From Xanthomonas maliensis (GTDB lineage Bacteria > Pseudomonadota > Gammaproteobacteria > Xanthomonadales > Xanthomonadaceae): a stretch of 35,282 bases of DNA. Positions 15,084-23,382 of the stretch are shown one piece after another (positions within the stretch are counted from its first letter, which is position 1; every line of letters begins with the position of its first letter). The notes beneath the pieces are model-generated. The model was not told where the DNA came from. It did no database searches and saw nothing but the letters and a program-made list of their open reading frames with translations. The stretch is from the NCBI RefSeq assembly GCF_009192945.1, contig NZ_NSET01000061.1, positions 1-35,282 on the forward strand. Reading direction: 5' to 3'. Both the position numbers and the translations under genes were made by a program.

Positions 15084-16415
15084 ATGCCCACGACCGCCCA
15101 CACCGCCAGCGCCGCCCTGCAGGACGCCATCGCCGCCCACCGCGCCGGTCACTGGCAGCAGGCCGCGCACGCCTATGCCGCGGTGTTGGCCCAGACCCCG
15201 GCCGATCCGCAGGCCCTGCACTACCAGGGCGTGTTGCTGCACCAACGCGGCGACAGCGGTGCGGCGGTGGCGGCGATCGGCCGTGCGCTGGAACTGGCGC
15301 CAGCGCAGCCGGAAGCCTGCAACAACCTCGGCAACGTGCATCGCGAATGCGGCCGCCTGGCCGAGGCCGAGCAGTGCTACCGGCGTGCGCTGGCGCTGGC
15401 GCCCGGCCATGCCGACGCGCTGGCCAACCTGGCGGCCGTGCTGGCCGCGCAGCAGCACACCGAAGAGGCTTTCGTCACCTATGTCGCCTTGCTGCAGCGG
15501 CATCCGCAGTCGGCCTTGGCACATCACCGGCTCGGCCTGTTCCTGCGTGACAACGCCCAGCACATCGATCATCTGCATCAGGCCGTGGCCTGCCTGCGAC
15601 AGGCCTGCGCGCTCGATGCGAGCCATCTGCCCGCGCGCGAGGCATTGGCGACCACGCTGTACTTGCTGGGCGAGCAGACCCAGGCACAGGCGGTCTATCG
15701 AGACTGGCTGGCGCACGATCCGAACAATGCCGTGGCAGCGCACATGCTCGCCGCGTGTGGCGGCAGCAGCGCGCCGGCGCGCGCCGACGACCGCTATGTG
15801 CAGCACCTGTTCGATGGCTTCGCCGACAGCTTCGACGAGCAGTTGTTGTGCCATCTGGACTACTGTGCGCCGCAGCGATTGGCGGACGCGCTGGCCACCT
15901 GCCTGCCGCCAGCGGCGGCACGGCTGGACATCCTCGATGCCGGCTGCGGCACCGGGCTGTGTGCGCCGCTGCTGCGCCCGCATGCGCGCCAGCTGCTCGG
16001 CGTGGACCTGTCGCCCGGCATGATCGCCAAGGCACAGCAACGTGGCGGCTACGACCGCCTGGACGTCGCCGAGCTCACTGCTTATCTGCAGGCGCAGGCC
16101 GCCTGCTGGGATGTGATCGCTTCGGCCGACACCCTGGTGTATTTCGGCGATCTGCATGCGGTCCTGGCTGCGGCGGCGACCGCGCTGCGGCCTGGCGGGG
16201 TGCTCGGCTTCACCGTCGAAGCGCTGGACCTCGCCGAAGCGACCGTGCAGCTGGACGCCAGCGGCCGCTATCGGCATAGCCGCGCGCACGTGTTGACCGC
16301 CCTGGATGCCGCCGGCCTGCAACCGATCGCGCTGACGCGCCAGGTGCTGCGCAGCGAACGCGGCCAGCCGGTCGATGGCTGGGTGACGACCGCACGCGCA
16401 CCGCTGCCGGGCTGA
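15084..16415 (+). CDS. TPR-containing SAM-dependent methyltransferase
   Basis: A 443-residue protein with a good ribosome-binding site (AGGAG before the ATG at 15084). Residues about 8-215 are tandem TPR repeats (AHRAGHWQQAAHAYAAVL, CNNLGNVHRECGRLAEAEQCYRRALAL, YLLGEQTQAQAVYRDWLAHDP). Residues about 230-435 form a class I methyltransferase: SAM-binding motif I DAGCGTGLCAPLL starting at D285, GVDLSPGM, then DVIASADTLVYFGDL and LRPGGVLGFTVEAL. The same architecture is annotated elsewhere as predicted methyltransferase with TPR. Here it lies between the PAAR and vgrG genes, inside the T6SS block. It has no signal peptide or membrane segment. Its role is unknown: it might modify a T6SS component, act as a cargo adaptor through the TPRs, or be unrelated. 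The stop codon is within box 2. Confidence 0.85.
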   Translation: MPTTAHTASAALQDAIAAHRAGHWQQAAHAYAAVLAQTPADPQALHYQGVLLHQRGDSGAAVAAIGRALELAPAQPEACNNLGNVHRECGRLAEAEQCYRRALALAPGHADALANLAAVLAAQQHTEEAFVTYVALLQRHPQSALAHHRLGLFLRDNAQHIDHLHQAVACLRQACALDASHLPAREALATTLYLLGEQTQAQAVYRDWLAHDPNNAVAAHMLAACGGSSAPARADDRYVQHLFDGFADSFDEQLLCHLDYCAPQRLADALATCLPPAAARLDILDAGCGTGLCAPLLRPHARQLLGVDLSPGMIAKAQQRGGYDRLDVAELTAYLQAQAACWDVIASADTLVYFGDLHAVLAAAATALRPGGVLGFTVEALDLAEATVQLDASGRYRHSRAHVLTALDAAGLQPIALTRQVLRSERGQPVDGWVTTARAPLPG

Positions 16416-16434
16416 GACGAAATGTCGGCTTCGC
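16411..16434 (+). promoter_or_regulatory. Conserved T6SS box, copy 2 (ahead of vgrG)
   Basis: GCTGAGACGAAA followed by TGTCGGCTTCGC matches copies 1 and 3. The TGA is the stop codon of the methyltransferase gene, as in copy 1 with pknS. It lies 117 bases before the VgrG start in an otherwise gene-free gap, so vgrG probably has its own promoter. Confidence 0.65.
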
Positions 16435-16551
16435 CCGTCGCACCCATGTGAGCATGGATCAAGGCCGGGCGTCGCGACATGCCATGCATCGCGCGTCGCC
16501 ACGGCACCCATCTTCGCTGGCGTGCCGCACGCCTCTTCCGTGGACCTTGCG

Positions 16552-18519
16552 ATGTCGCGCACGATCAGCTTGCACTCCGACCTTGGCGATGCCCTGCGGC
16601 TGCAATGCATGCAGGCCAGCGAGGCGCTGGGTCAGCTGTTCGACGTTCGCATCGATGCCCTGTGCACGCAGGCAGCACCGGACCTGCGCCGCCTGCTGGG
16701 CACGCCATTGGCCGTGGAGCTGGCCGACGCGCGTGGGGCGGGGCGGTACTACCACGGCATCATCGCCAGCTGCGCACAGACCGGTGAGAGCGTGATCGAT
16801 GCGATCGCCTACACCCGGCTCGAGCTGCAGGTGGTTCCCAAGCCCTGGCTGTTGACCCAACGCCGCGACTGCCGGATCTACCAGGATCAGAGCGTGCCGG
16901 AGATCGTCGCCAGCGTGCTGAGCGAGATCGGCTATGGCGATGTGCAGCAGCGCCTCAGCGGGCAATACCCCAAGCGCACGTATTGCGTGCAGTACCGCGA
17001 GGACGACTTCAGCTTCATCAGCCGCCTGCTCGAGCAGGAGGGCATCTATTACTACTTCACCCACAGCCGCAGCGCACATACGCTGGTGCTGGCCGATGGC
17101 CTGAGCGCGCACGCCAGCAGCCCCGGGCTGGCGCGTCTGCCCTATGTCGCGCCGGAGCAGGCCGACCGCCAGCTGCTGCCGGCGCTGCTCAGCCGCTGGC
17201 GCAATGCGCGCAGCCTGCACCCCACCCGCCATGGCAGCACCGGCTACGATCCGCAGCAGCCACGTGCCTCGCTGGCCGCCGAAGAACAGGCCAGCGGCGC
17301 GGACCTGCATGCAATCGATGGGCTGGCAGTGTTCGACTATCCCGGCCCGCAGCTGAGCCAGGGCGAGGGTGCGCGCTATGCCCAGGTCCACAGCGAGGCC
17401 TGCAATGCGCAACGGGCCTGCCATCGCGCCGACAGCACCGCCTGCGGGCTGGCGGTGGGCGCGTTGTTCACCTTGTACGGCCATCCACGCCCCGACTGCG
17501 ATCAGGAATACCTGGTGGTGGCTGCGCAGACCGAACTGCAGGCACCGGAAACCGCCCGCGACGCGGTGGCCTTTCGCAGCCAGCTGCAGCTGCTGGAGAG
17601 CAAGCTGCCCTTCCGCAGCCCCTTGCGCACGCCGCGGCCGTGCATCGCCGGGCTGCAAACTGCCGTGGTCAGCGGCGATACCGACGAGGATATCGCCGTC
17701 GACGCGCAGGGCCGCGTGCAAGTGACCTTCCATTGGTCCACCTCGGCCCGCCCGCATAGCGCACCCTCGTGCTGGGTACGCGTGGCTTCGATGTGGGCCG
17801 GCAAGGGCTGGGGGGCGATGAGCCTGCCGCGGGTCGGCCAGGAAGTGGTGGTCAGCTTTCTCGAAGGCGACCCCGACCAACCCTTGATCGTCGGCAGCGT
17901 GTACAACGCCGACCACGCACTTCCGTTTGCGTTGCCCAACGACAAGACCCAGAGCGGCATCCGCAGCCGCAGCCTGCTCGGCGGTAGCGCCGACTTCAAC
18001 GAGCTGCGCTTCGACGACAAGGCCGGCAGCGAGGAAGTCTATTTGCGCGCCCAACGCGACCTGCGCGAGCAGGTGCAACACGACCACCTCAGCACCGTCG
18101 ACAACGACCGCACCAGCACAGTCAAGCACGATCGCAGCGCCCGCATCGACAACAACGACAGCGTGGATGTGGGCAAGAAACTGTTGCTCAAGGCCGGCGA
18201 GGAAATCGAACTGGTCACTGGCCAGGCCAGGCTGCTGATGAAGCAGAACGGCGATATCGTGCTGCGTGGCGTGAATATCCTGATCGACGCCAGTGCCGAA
18301 GCGAAGACGACGTCGGCCACCATCAAGCTGGTGGCCGATGCACAGCTGAAGGCCAGCGCGCCGACCACCGAAGTAGTGGGCGAGGGGTCGCTCAAGCTCG
18401 CCTCCAGCGGCATGCTCGCCGCCGAAGGCGGCGCCACCGCCACGCTCAAGGCCCCGTTGGTCAGCGTCAAGGCCGATGCGCTGGTGCAGGTCAGCGGCAG
18501 CCTGATCACCATCGGATGA
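16552..18519 (+). CDS. vgrG: VgrG (TssI) T6SS spike protein
   Basis: A 655-residue VgrG that trimerises as the needle at the top of the Hcp tube. The N-terminal gp27-like part (ISLHSDLGDALRLQCMQASEALGQLFDVRIDAL, then YCVQYREDDFSFISRLLEQEGIYYYF) is typical of the family. So is the gp5-like OB-fold region (VDAQGRVQVTFHW, CWVRVASMWAGKGWGAMSLPRVGQEVVVSFLEGDPDQPLIVGSVYN). Residues about 500-655 are the repetitive beta-helix tail. The protein ends there, so there is no fused effector domain. The ATG at 16552 starts right at MSRTISLHS; a frame ten codons longer has no family match. It overlaps the next gene by ATGA. Confidence 0.95.
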   Translation: MSRTISLHSDLGDALRLQCMQASEALGQLFDVRIDALCTQAAPDLRRLLGTPLAVELADARGAGRYYHGIIASCAQTGESVIDAIAYTRLELQVVPKPWLLTQRRDCRIYQDQSVPEIVASVLSEIGYGDVQQRLSGQYPKRTYCVQYREDDFSFISRLLEQEGIYYYFTHSRSAHTLVLADGLSAHASSPGLARLPYVAPEQADRQLLPALLSRWRNARSLHPTRHGSTGYDPQQPRASLAAEEQASGADLHAIDGLAVFDYPGPQLSQGEGARYAQVHSEACNAQRACHRADSTACGLAVGALFTLYGHPRPDCDQEYLVVAAQTELQAPETARDAVAFRSQLQLLESKLPFRSPLRTPRPCIAGLQTAVVSGDTDEDIAVDAQGRVQVTFHWSTSARPHSAPSCWVRVASMWAGKGWGAMSLPRVGQEVVVSFLEGDPDQPLIVGSVYNADHALPFALPNDKTQSGIRSRSLLGGSADFNELRFDDKAGSEEVYLRAQRDLREQVQHDHLSTVDNDRTSTVKHDRSARIDNNDSVDVGKKLLLKAGEEIELVTGQARLLMKQNGDIVLRGVNILIDASAEAKTTSATIKLVADAQLKASAPTTEVVGEGSLKLASSGMLAAEGGATATLKAPLVSVKADALVQVSGSLITIG

Positions 18520-19061
18520 GCACAGGCGCGCTCCCGCTGCTGCAGGCCTGCGCGCAGATGCAACTGTCGGCGCCGGCACGCGCGCTGGTGCAGCCGGCGA
18601 TGGCGCCGCAGGCAGCGGTGGCCAGCTTGTTGGCGCATGGCCACGATGCCGATGCGATCCGTCTGTTGGCGCGGCTGCTGCCCAAGCGCTACGCGGTGGC
18701 CTGGCTATGCCAGTGCGTCCGCGACGAAGCACTGGACGAGGAAGACCGCGCCGGCGCCGCGCTGGCTGAACAATGGGTGCGCGCGCCCAACGAACCGCAT
18801 CGGCGCGCTGCGCAGGCCTTCGCCCAGGCGGGAGAGCATGCCTCGCTAGGTGCGTGGCTGGCGGCAGCGGTGGCCTGGTCCGGTGGCAGCCTGGCGCCAC
18901 CCGAGCAGGCCACACCCGTGCCGCCGCCCGACCACCTGACCGCCTGCGCGGTGGCCGCCGCACTCACCCTGCTGGCCGCCCGTGTGCCCGCCCAGCTCGC
19001 CGCGCGCCGTGGCGGCTATGTCGCGCATGCGCTGGACCTGCTGGCGAGCGGACGCGCGTGA
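18516..19061 (+). CDS. T6SS-associated DUF6931-type protein
   Basis: A 181-residue soluble, alpha-helical, Ala-rich protein. The pattern AVAWLCQCVRDE, QWVRAPNEPHRRAAQAFA, GAWLAAAVAWSGGSLAPPEQ and VPPPDHLTACAVAAALTLLAAR matches the small proteins annotated DUF6931, which are commonly encoded beside vgrG and FHA genes in T6SS loci. The family call is from memory of this pattern. The biochemical role is not known; association with VgrG loading or with the FHA protein is only suggested by position. The start overlaps the vgrG stop (ATGA), so it is translated with it. Confidence 0.65.
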   Translation: MSTGALPLLQACAQMQLSAPARALVQPAMAPQAAVASLLAHGHDADAIRLLARLLPKRYAVAWLCQCVRDEALDEEDRAGAALAEQWVRAPNEPHRRAAQAFAQAGEHASLGAWLAAAVAWSGGSLAPPEQATPVPPPDHLTACAVAAALTLLAARVPAQLAARRGGYVAHALDLLASGRA

Positions 19062-19113
19062 TCAGCCCCTGTGTCGCGTTCTGTGCTATCCACTGCCCGA
19101 AGGAATCGCCCTC

Positions 19114-20439
19114 GTGTCCAGCCCGCATTTGATCCTCACTGTCGGCGGCGCCCAGGCCGGCCAGTTCGGCGCTCAAGCGCAGATGCGTTTTGCCGGCAGC
19201 GGCGGCAGCATCGGCCGTTCCGACGACAGCGACTGGGTGCTGGCCGCGCCGGGCGTGTCGCGCACGCATGCGGTGGTGCGCTTTCTCAACGGCCTGTACT
19301 TCATCGAGGACCGCAGCACCAATGGCATGTCGCTCAACGGCCGCGCGCTGACCCGCGCCGAGCCGGCGGCGCTCGGCGACGGCGATCGCCTGCAGCTGGA
19401 TCACTTCGAAATTCAGGTGCAGGTGCAGAGTGTGGCGGCCGCCGCGCCCGCGGCTGTCGATCCGCTGCTGGACCCGTTGGAGGATCGCACGCAGGTGGCC
19501 CCGCCGGCCGCGTTCGTGACGCCGCCGCCATCGCACCTCGCCTTGCCCCAGCCATTGTCCGGTGAGGATGCGCTGGACTTGCTGGAGTTCGCCACGCCGA
19601 TCGGCGCGGCCGCGCCGCCGCATGCGGTGCTGGAGGGACTATTGGGGCAGGGCGCGCCGCGCGAACTCGATCCACTCCGCCTGCTCGACCCCGTGCCGCC
19701 GCCGCCACCGCTGCGCGATACCGGCGCCTGGACGCATAGCGCTGCCGGCCAGGATCACTTCCGCCCGCCCGGATCGGTGCAGGCGCGCGCCACCTTGCCG
19801 GAGAACTGGGACATGACGCTGGGCGATTTCGCCGCGTCCACCAGCGACCGCCCGCGTGCGCCGGGCGCGCCGGCAACAGCGACGGTACCGCCGCCGGCCG
19901 GCAATGTCGCGGAGCTGACACCGGAGCTGCAGCGGATTTTCGCCATCGTGGTCGATGGAGTGATGGACGTGCTGCGCGCACGCGCGGAAATCAAGAACAC
20001 CTTTCGCTTGCCGGTCACGGTGATCCAGCGCTCGGAGAACAATCCGCTGAAGTTCGCCGCCACCGCCGAGGAGGCGCTACCCAAACTGCTCGGCCCGGCC
20101 AGTCCCGCGTTCCTGTCCGGCGTACCGGCGTTCGAGGATGCCTTCGACGACATCCGCTGCCATCAGATGGCGATGTTGGCCGGCATGCGTGCGGCGTTCG
20201 ACGCGATGCTGTTCCACTTCAGCCCCGACCGCCTCGAACAGGACGTCGACGCCGCCGGCAAGCGCCTGGGTTTCGGCGGCAAGGGCCGCTACTGGGAGCG
20301 CTATCGCGACAGCTTCGAGCAGCTGCGTGCCGATCCGGAAGACTGCTTCCGCCGCCTGTTCGGCGACGAATTCGCCCGCGCCTACGAGGCGCAACTGGCG
20401 CGCTTGAAGTCGGCACGGCGAGCGCCCTCATCGCGCTGA
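19114..20439 (+). CDS. tagH: T6SS FHA-domain protein (TagH/Fha)
   Basis: A 441-residue protein with an N-terminal FHA domain at about 20-95 (GSIGRSDDSDWVLAAPGVSRTHAVVRF, then DRSTNGMSLNGRAL). The phosphothreonine-binding Arg, Ser and Asn positions are all present. A Pro/Ala-rich linker follows. The conserved TagH C-terminal domain is at about 285-435 (VVDGVMDVLRARAEIKNTFRLPVTVIQRSENNPLKFA ... RYWERYRDSFEQLRADPEDCFRRLFGDEFARAYEAQL). It should read the phosphorylation state set by PpkA and PppA and license T6SS assembly. I chose the GTG at 19114 because AAGGA lies upstream and the FHA domain begins directly after it. Confidence 0.88.
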   Translation: MSSPHLILTVGGAQAGQFGAQAQMRFAGSGGSIGRSDDSDWVLAAPGVSRTHAVVRFLNGLYFIEDRSTNGMSLNGRALTRAEPAALGDGDRLQLDHFEIQVQVQSVAAAAPAAVDPLLDPLEDRTQVAPPAAFVTPPPSHLALPQPLSGEDALDLLEFATPIGAAAPPHAVLEGLLGQGAPRELDPLRLLDPVPPPPPLRDTGAWTHSAAGQDHFRPPGSVQARATLPENWDMTLGDFAASTSDRPRAPGAPATATVPPPAGNVAELTPELQRIFAIVVDGVMDVLRARAEIKNTFRLPVTVIQRSENNPLKFAATAEEALPKLLGPASPAFLSGVPAFEDAFDDIRCHQMAMLAGMRAAFDAMLFHFSPDRLEQDVDAAGKRLGFGGKGRYWERYRDSFEQLRADPEDCFRRLFGDEFARAYEAQLARLKSARRAPSSR

Positions 20440-20786
20440 GCGCGCGTCGCTGTCCCCACCCTCTGCGGTCGCGCCGCGCGCTTGCTGACATGGTCGACAA
20501 ACCCTGCGTGCCGCGCCTTGGACCTCGCTTGCCCGGGTCCCCAGCGCCCGTGGCTTGGCATCGCAGGCCTGCGCCTGACGCGACGTCGCAGCACGCCACG
20601 TGGCGGCGCCCGATGCCCTCCCAGGCACCTGCGGTGCTGAGACGTTTCGTCGGGTCGGCCCTGTGGTCGACACGCAAACTGGCGCCATCGATTCGGTCAC
20701 TGGCGCATGCCAGGACGGCGGGCACTGCCACGTAGGCAGCACGCACCGCCTGCAGTGACGGCCGGTCCCTTCAGCGCAGGTGGATC
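20440..20786 (+). promoter_or_regulatory. Intergenic region between tagH and tssK
   Basis: This 347-base gap holds the third conserved box at 20636-20659 and no gene I can support. One frame (20490-20735) lacks a ribosome-binding site and any recognisable domain. The gap is long for a tightly packed locus, which supports a separate promoter for the tssK operon. A putative Shine-Dalgarno (GCAGGTGG) precedes the tssK ATG. Confidence 0.5.
20636..20659 (+). promoter_or_regulatory. Conserved T6SS box, copy 3 (ahead of tssK)
   Basis: GCTGAGACGTTT followed by CGTCGGGTCGGC shares the GCTGAGACG start and the GTCGG core with copies 1 and 2, but is not embedded in any stop codon of a supported gene. 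It ends 127 bases before tssK. Because it is conserved without coding constraint, it argues that the box itself is under selection. Confidence 0.65.
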
Positions 20787-22121
20787 ATGCACAACAACAA
20801 GGTCGTGTGGAGCGAGGGCTTGTTCCTGCGGCCCCAGCATCTGCAGCAACAGGAACGCTATCTGGAGCGTTACGTCGACCTGCGCGCGGCGCGGCTGCGT
20901 CCGCATGCCTGGGGCGTCAGCGAGCTGGAATGGGAAACCGATCTGTTGGCGGTGGGCCGGTTGGGCCTGCGGCGGGTGCGTGGTGTGTTCGCCGACGGCA
21001 CGCCGTTCGCGATGCCTGGCGATGATCCACTGCCGGTGGCGCTGGACGTCGAACCCAACTGCCGCGATCAAATCGTCTACCTCACCGTCCCGCTGCGGGT
21101 GCCGGCGCAGGCCGAGCTGGGACGGCCGGAATCGCCGCCGGACCAGTTGTTCCGCTACCGCGTACGTGAAACCGAAAGCGGCGATGTCTCCGGCAGCAGC
21201 AGCGAGGCCGTATTGATGGAAGTCGGCGGGCTGTGCACCCGGCTGCTGCCGGCCAGCCAGCCGCTGGAAGGACTGGACCGCATCGCGCTGGCACGCATCG
21301 TCGAAGTGCGTGCCGACCGCCAGGTGATCCTGGATCCGCAGTTCGTGCCCACTGCGATGGTGTGCCAGGCGGCGCCGCGCCTGAGCACCTTCCTGACCGA
21401 ACTGCTCGGCCTGTTGCATCAGCGCGGCGAAGCCTTGGCCGCGCGCGTGACCCTGACCGACCGCGGCGGCGCGGCCGACATCGCCGATTTCCTGCTGCTG
21501 CAGCTGGTCAATCGCTGGCAGCCGCAGATCGCGCACTGGGCGGCGGCACCGCTGGCGCATCCGGAGGACTTGTATCGCGCGCTGGTCGGCCTGGCCGGCG
21601 AGTTGAGCACCTTCACCGCCCCGGGCAAGCGCCCGGCCGCCTGGCCGAGCTATCGCCACGAGGCGCAACAAGCCTGCTTCGAGCCGGTGATCGCCGCGTT
21701 GCGCGGCAGCTTGAGTGCGGTGCTGGAGCAGACCGCCACGCCGCTGCCGGTGCAGGCGCGCAAGTTTGGCGTGTGGGTAGCCACGGTACCCGATCCCAGC
21801 CTGCTCGACAGCGCCGCCTTCGTGTTGGCGGCCAAGGCCGACATGCCCAGCGAGGAGTTGCGCCGGCAGTTGCCAGCGCACGCCAAGATCGGCCCGGTCG
21901 AACAGATCCGCGACCTGGTCAATCTGCAATTGCCCGGCATCGCCGCCGTGCCGATGCCGGTGGCGCCGCGACAGATTCCCTATCACGCCGGCTATCTGTA
22001 CTTCGAATTCGACAAGGCCGCGCCGTTGTGGCGCACGTTGAAGGGCTCCGGCGGCATCGCCTTCCATTTCGGCAGCGAGTTCGCCGGGTTGGATCTGCAG
22101 CTGTGGGCCATCCGGAGCTGA
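20787..22121 (+). CDS. tssK: T6SS baseplate adaptor TssK
   Basis: A 444-residue TssK, the trimeric adaptor joining the T6SS baseplate to the membrane complex. The N-terminus KVVWSEGLFLRPQHLQQQERYLE is the family signature. The central and C-terminal parts (LDRIALARIVEV, AAPRLSTFLTELLGLL, HPEDLYRALVGLAGELSTF, LVNLQLPGIAAVPMPVAPRQIPYHAGYLYFEFDKAAPLWRTL) also match. The length is normal. It opens a run of genes (tssK, tssL, tssM, tagF, pppA, ppkA and beyond) with gaps of four bases or less. The next gene starts four bases after its stop. Confidence 0.96.
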   Translation: MHNNKVVWSEGLFLRPQHLQQQERYLERYVDLRAARLRPHAWGVSELEWETDLLAVGRLGLRRVRGVFADGTPFAMPGDDPLPVALDVEPNCRDQIVYLTVPLRVPAQAELGRPESPPDQLFRYRVRETESGDVSGSSSEAVLMEVGGLCTRLLPASQPLEGLDRIALARIVEVRADRQVILDPQFVPTAMVCQAAPRLSTFLTELLGLLHQRGEALAARVTLTDRGGAADIADFLLLQLVNRWQPQIAHWAAAPLAHPEDLYRALVGLAGELSTFTAPGKRPAAWPSYRHEAQQACFEPVIAALRGSLSAVLEQTATPLPVQARKFGVWVATVPDPSLLDSAAFVLAAKADMPSEELRRQLPAHAKIGPVEQIRDLVNLQLPGIAAVPMPVAPRQIPYHAGYLYFEFDKAAPLWRTLKGSGGIAFHFGSEFAGLDLQLWAIRS

Positions 22122-22125
22122 GCGC

Positions 22126-23382
22126 ATGCATTCGTCCGTGGCCCCGCCGATCGCTTCCGCTGCATTGCCGCCGTCGCCCGCCGCGGTGGACGCTGGCGAT
22201 GCCCACACCGACATCAGCGAGCTGCTGGGGCGCAGCGTCAATCCGCTGGTGCAGGCCGCCACGCCGCTGTTGCTGCTGGCGGTGCAATTGCGCCACAGCG
22301 CGCAGTTGCCGGAAGTGACGCGTTTGCGCGAGCAGGTCATGGCGCAACTGCGGCGCTTCGAGCAGCGCGCCCAGCACGGCGGTGCGCCGGTCGAAGCGGT
22401 GACCGCGGCGCGCTACGTGTTGTGCGCGCTGCTGGACGAAGCGGTGCTCAACGCGCCCTGGGGCGAGCGCAGCGGCTGGGCGCAGAAGACCTTGCTGGTG
22501 ATCTTCCATGGCGAGAGCTATGGCGGGGCCAAGTTCTTTCAGATTCTCGAGCGGCTGTGCGCCGACGTTCCGCGCCATCTGGACCTGCTCGAACTGATGT
22601 ATCTGTGCATGGCGTTGGGTTTTGCCGGCCGGTATCAGATCGAGGCGGGCGGCCAGGCACGGCTGGGCGAACTGCAGGACGACCTGTACCGGCGCATTCG
22701 CGCCGCTCGCGGGGCCGCGCCCGAGGTGCTGGCGCCGCGTTGGCGCGGCGTCGATGCGCGTGGCCGGCTGGGCCGCTACCTGCCGGTGTGGGCAGCCGCG
22801 CTGCTGGCGCTGAGTGCGTTGGTGCTGACCTTCGCCTGGTGCCAGGCGCGGTTGAATGGCCTGGCGGCGCCGATCGGCGCGCAGGTCGCGCAATGGGGCC
22901 TGGCGCCGGCCACGCCACCGGACCCAGCCCCACCCCCGCCGCCATCGCTGCGCCTGGCGCAACTGCTGGCCGCACCGGCACGCGCGGGCCTGTTGCAGCT
23001 CGACGAACTGGCCGACGGGCAGACCCGCGTGCGGCTGGCCAATGCCAGCATGTTCGCCTCTGGCGACGTGGAGGTGACGCCGACTGCGCGCGGCGTGCTG
23101 GCGCAGGTCGCTGCCGCGCTCGACCGCCTGCCCGGGCGGGTGATCGTGGTCGGTCATACCGACGACGTGCCGGTGCGGTCGCTGCGCTACGAAGACAACT
23201 ACGCGCTCTCCACCGCGCGCGCAGCGGCGGTCGCACAGCTGCTGCGCGCACGGCTGCTGCAACCGGCGCGGGTGGAATCGCTGGGCGCTGGCGACTCGCA
23301 ACCGATCGCCATGCCGGTGCAACTGCCGGCCAACCGCGCGCGCAATCGCCGCGTGGACATCCTGTTCCAGCCGGGGGAATGA
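22126..23382 (+). CDS. tssL: T6SS inner-membrane protein TssL with OmpA-like domain
   Basis: A 418-residue evolved TssL. Residues about 28-210 are the cytoplasmic DotU domain (NPLVQAATPLLLLAVQLR, CALLDEAVLNAPWG, WAQKTLLVIFHGESYGGAKFF, LMYLCMALGFAGRYQI). One transmembrane helix follows at about 219-239 (LPVWAAALLALSALVLTFAW). After a Pro-rich stretch the periplasmic C-terminus is an OmpA/MotB peptidoglycan-binding domain (VIVVGHTDDVPV, YALSTARAAAVAQLL, NRARNRRVDILF). The fusion makes a separate TagL unnecessary, since the complex is anchored to the cell wall through TssL itself. It overlaps tssM by ATGA. Confidence 0.95.
   Translation: MHSSVAPPIASAALPPSPAAVDAGDAHTDISELLGRSVNPLVQAATPLLLLAVQLRHSAQLPEVTRLREQVMAQLRRFEQRAQHGGAPVEAVTAARYVLCALLDEAVLNAPWGERSGWAQKTLLVIFHGESYGGAKFFQILERLCADVPRHLDLLELMYLCMALGFAGRYQIEAGGQARLGELQDDLYRRIRAARGAAPEVLAPRWRGVDARGRLGRYLPVWAAALLALSALVLTFAWCQARLNGLAAPIGAQVAQWGLAPATPPDPAPPPPPSLRLAQLLAAPARAGLLQLDELADGQTRVRLANASMFASGDVEVTPTARGVLAQVAAALDRLPGRVIVVGHTDDVPVRSLRYEDNYALSTARAAAVAQLLRARLLQPARVESLGAGDSQPIAMPVQLPANRARNRRVDILFQPGE

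Noticed and set aside
14361..16610. A 749-codon minus-strand frame across pknS, PAAR and the methyltransferase
   Set aside because: It covers three well-supported plus-strand genes, and its product is low-complexity Arg/Gln/Ala sequence typical of a shadow frame.
14760..18519. A toxin/immunity pair attached to the PAAR or VgrG genes
   Set aside because: PAAR is a bare 95-residue domain and VgrG ends at its beta-helix tail. Neither the methyltransferase nor the DUF6931 protein has toxin or immunity features, so no effector can be claimed.
16459..18963. An 834-codon open frame on the minus strand opposite vgrG and the DUF6931 gene
   Set aside because: It mirrors the GC-rich codons of vgrG, has no recognisable domain or ribosome-binding site, and the plus strand is clearly a VgrG.
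20490..20735. An 81-codon plus-strand frame in the tagH-tssK gap
   Set aside because: It has no ribosome-binding site or domain, and it runs through the conserved box, which points to regulatory DNA.
22422..23378. A 319-codon N-terminal extension of TssM
   Set aside because: It is the shadow of tssL in another frame; the ATGA overlap and the transmembrane start place the TssM start at 23379.
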